DNA of 6,944 nucleotides from positions 1-6,944 of the forward strand of contig JAVHYH010000173.1 of the NCBI GenBank assembly GCA_031119155.1, given 5' to 3'. The stretch comes from Brevundimonas sp. (GTDB taxonomy: Bacteria > Pseudomonadota > Alphaproteobacteria > Caulobacterales > Caulobacteraceae). The notes under the pieces were generated by a model. It had not been told where the DNA came from and did not search any database. It saw only the letters and a program-made list of their open reading frames with translations. This document shows, one piece after another, positions 5,084 to 6,944 of this stretch. Numbering within the stretch: the first letter of the stretch is position 1; each line of letters opens with the position of its first letter. Made by a program: the position numbers and the translations under genes.

Positions 5084-6944
5084 GTGCGCTTTGACGATCG
5101 CTTCATCGAGGAACTGAAGGCCCGCCTTCGCCCGTCCGACGTTATCGGGCGGTCGGTGAAGCTCAAGCGTCAGGGACGCGAGTTCGTCGGCCTGTCGCCC
5201 TTCTCGAAGGAGAAGTCGCCGTCCTTCTTCGTCAATGACGACAAGGGCTTCTTCCACGATTTCTCGTCCGGCAAGCATGGCGACGTCATCAGCTTCCTGC
5301 AGGAGACGGAACGGCTGAGCTTCGTCGAGGCGGTGCAGCGGCTGGCAGCGGAAGCGGGGATGCAGCTTCCCGCCGAGGATCCGCAGGCGCAGGAGCGCGA
5401 GCAGAAGCGTCAGGGTCTGAACGACTGGATGGACCTGGCCCAGAAATGGTTCGCGGCTAATCTGCGCCGGTCGCCGGGCAAGGCGGCGCGGGAGTATCTG
5501 GAGCGGCGCGGCCTGCCGGAGGACCAGTGGGAGCGCTTCGGCCTGGGTTACGCGCCCAACGATCGCGAGGGGCTGAAGCAGGCCCTGATCCAGCGCGGGG
5601 CCAAGCCGGGCGATCTGGTCGAGGCCGGGATGCTGATCTCGCCGGAAGGCGGCGGCCAGCCCTATGACCGGTTCCGCGACCGGCTGATGTTCCCGATCCT
5701 CGATGCGCGCGGCCGCATCGTCAGCTTCGGCGGCCGGGCGATGAACCCGGATGACCGCGCCAAATATCTGAACGGCCCGGAGAGCCCGCTCTTCCACAAG
5801 GGGGCGACCCTGTACGGCCTGCCGGAAGCCCGCCGCATCCTCGGCGCCGCCTCGCGGGGCGAGCAAGGGATCGTGGTGGTCGAGGGCTATATGGACGTGA
5901 TCGCCTGCCAGCGGGCGGGCATCCCGGCCGTGGCCCCGATGGGCACCGCCCTGACCGAGGAGCAGATGGAGCGGTTGTGGCGGGTGTCGTCCGAGCCGGT
6001 GCTGTGCTTTGACGGTGATGCGGCGGGCCGGCGGGCGGCCTATCGCGCCGTGGATCGGGCCTTGCCGCAGCTGAAACCCGGTCGCTCTTTCCGCTTCTGT
6101 CTGCTGGACGGCGGGCAGGATCCGGACGACATCCTGCGCGACCGCGGCGCCCCGGCCCTGAGGCAGGCGCTGGCCGAGACCAAGCCCTTCGCCGAGGTGC
6201 TGTTCCAGAAGGAGGCGGAGGCCGAGCCGCTGGACACGCCCGAGCGCCGCGCCGGCTTCAAGGGACGGCTGCGCCAGCAGGCGTCGGCCATTCAGGACAA
6301 GGATCTGGCCGAGCAATACCGCCGCGAGATGTTCGAGCGGTTCGACGCCGCCTTCCCGTCGCGCCGTCCGCCCCCGGCCCAGTCCGGCGGTCAGGGGTAC
6401 GGGCAGGGCAGGGGCCGTTTCGGCGGTCCTCCGCCCAAGCTGGGACAGACCGCCGAGGGCGCCCAGGCCATGCAGTCGCTGAGCCGGGCCATCGAGCCGG
6501 TCGCGGCGGCGCTGGCCCACGGCGCCATTGATGATCCGGAGCGGATGGATGACCATCTGGAGGCGATCGCCGCCCATGGTTTCGGCGATCCGTCGCTGAA
6601 TGGACTGGCGCAGGAGATGGTTCGGCTACGCTTCTCGGGCCAAGACCTTGACTCTGCGGCCCTGCGTCGCCATCTGGCGCAATCGGGTCATGACGTCTTG
6701 ATGCGCGAGGTCGAGAAGGCGGCGGCAAAGTCCGGCGCGCCTTTCCTGGCTGCAGACAAGCCCCTCGGCGAGACGAGGATCCGATGGTCGCAGGCGTTTG
6801 ATGCGTTAACCCGTGTCGCCGCCCTGGAAGACGCCCTGTCTTCGGCGCGTGGCGTGCCGGGGCAGGACGAGGCGTTCCGCCGGCTCAAGGCCGAGCGGGA
6901 TGCGTTGCGTCGCGCGATCAAGACTGGAGAAATTTGGGAAGACG
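5084..6944 (+). CDS. dnaG: DNA primase DnaG, 3' end beyond window
   Basis: DnaG makes the RNA primers for chromosome replication and works with the DnaB helicase. There are 620 codons plus one base with no stop, so the gene runs off the right end; at this length (E. coli DnaG is 581) only a short tail should be missing. The GTG start gives MRFDDRFIEEL. The N-terminal CHC2-like domain is residues 1-95. Next comes the RNA-polymerase core with 'RDRLMFPI' (198-205), 'GRIVSFGGRAM' (210-220) and 'KYLNGPESPLFHKG' (227-240). The TOPRIM metal site follows: Glu267 in 'VEGYMDV', 'FDGDAAG' (309-315, Asp310 and Asp312) and 'QDPDD' (345-349). A Gly/Pro/Gln-rich linker (about 428-452) leads to a helical C-terminal, presumably DnaB-binding, domain. 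Oddly, the four zinc-ligand positions are Ser38, Ser41, Asp59 and Ser62 instead of Cys, His, Cys, Cys. The catalytic residues are intact, so the gene is functional-looking. Confidence 0.96.
   Translation, partial: MRFDDRFIEELKARLRPSDVIGRSVKLKRQGREFVGLSPFSKEKSPSFFVNDDKGFFHDFSSGKHGDVISFLQETERLSFVEAVQRLAAEAGMQLPAEDPQAQEREQKRQGLNDWMDLAQKWFAANLRRSPGKAAREYLERRGLPEDQWERFGLGYAPNDREGLKQALIQRGAKPGDLVEAGMLISPEGGGQPYDRFRDRLMFPILDARGRIVSFGGRAMNPDDRAKYLNGPESPLFHKGATLYGLPEARRILGAASRGEQGIVVVEGYMDVIACQRAGIPAVAPMGTALTEEQMERLWRVSSEPVLCFDGDAAGRRAAYRAVDRALPQLKPGRSFRFCLLDGGQDPDDILRDRGAPALRQALAETKPFAEVLFQKEAEAEPLDTPERRAGFKGRLRQQASAIQDKDLAEQYRREMFERFDAAFPSRRPPPAQSGGQGYGQGRGRFGGPPPKLGQTAEGAQAMQSLSRAIEPVAAALAHGAIDDPERMDDHLEAIAAHGFGDPSLNGLAQEMVRLRFSGQDLDSAALRRHLAQSGHDVLMREVEKAAAKSGAPFLAADKPLGETRIRWSQAFDALTRVAALEDALSSARGVPGQDEAFRRLKAERDALRRAIKTGEIWED

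Noticed and set aside
4997..6577. 526-codon open frame on the minus strand opposite dnaG
   Set aside because: It is antisense to a clear DnaG with intact catalytic motifs. Long antisense frames are common in GC-rich genes, and the His/Leu/Arg-rich product resembles no family.

Overview
This is a GC-rich window of ordinary-looking chromosome, most likely from an alphaproteobacterium of the Caulobacterales (Brevundimonas/Caulobacter type). That placement is an inference. It rests on the base composition, on the form of the DnaG primase (GTG start, N-terminal region without zinc ligands, 'FHDFSSGKHGD'), and on GANTC (CcrM) and CtrA-like sites upstream of dnaG.

Layout. At the left edge, on the minus strand, are the first 20 codons of a HAD-family hydrolase. 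A 158-bp divergent intergenic region follows. Then come three plus-strand genes: a degenerate EAL-domain protein (219-1058), an AdiC-like amino-acid antiporter of the APC superfamily (1102-2439), and carA, the glutaminase subunit of carbamoyl-phosphate synthase (2486-3643). carA ends in a perfect 8-bp hairpin that sits in a 38-bp convergent gap. The facing minus-strand pair is a secreted SIMPL/DUF541 protein (3682-4506) and an unrecognised 88-residue ORF (4600-4866). A 217-bp divergent intergenic region then leads into dnaG (GTG at 5084), which runs off the right end after 620 codons without reaching its stop.

How the pieces relate. carA supplies carbamoyl phosphate for arginine and pyrimidine synthesis, and the AdiC-like transporter would move arginine-like or other amino-acid substrates, but no shared pathway is proven. 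carA and dnaG are known neighbours in many alphaproteobacteria, often with a GatB/YqeY gene between them; here a SIMPL gene and a small ORF occupy that place. carB is not in the window.

Most interesting points. (1) The dnaG upstream region packs three one-mismatch DnaA boxes, two GANTC sites and a near-consensus CtrA box into 120 bp, suggesting cell-cycle control of primase. (2) All four zinc-ligand positions of the DnaG N-terminal domain are replaced. (3) The first plus-strand gene looks like a catalytically dead EAL domain. I found no evidence of a mobile element, CRISPR array, RNA gene or defence system.
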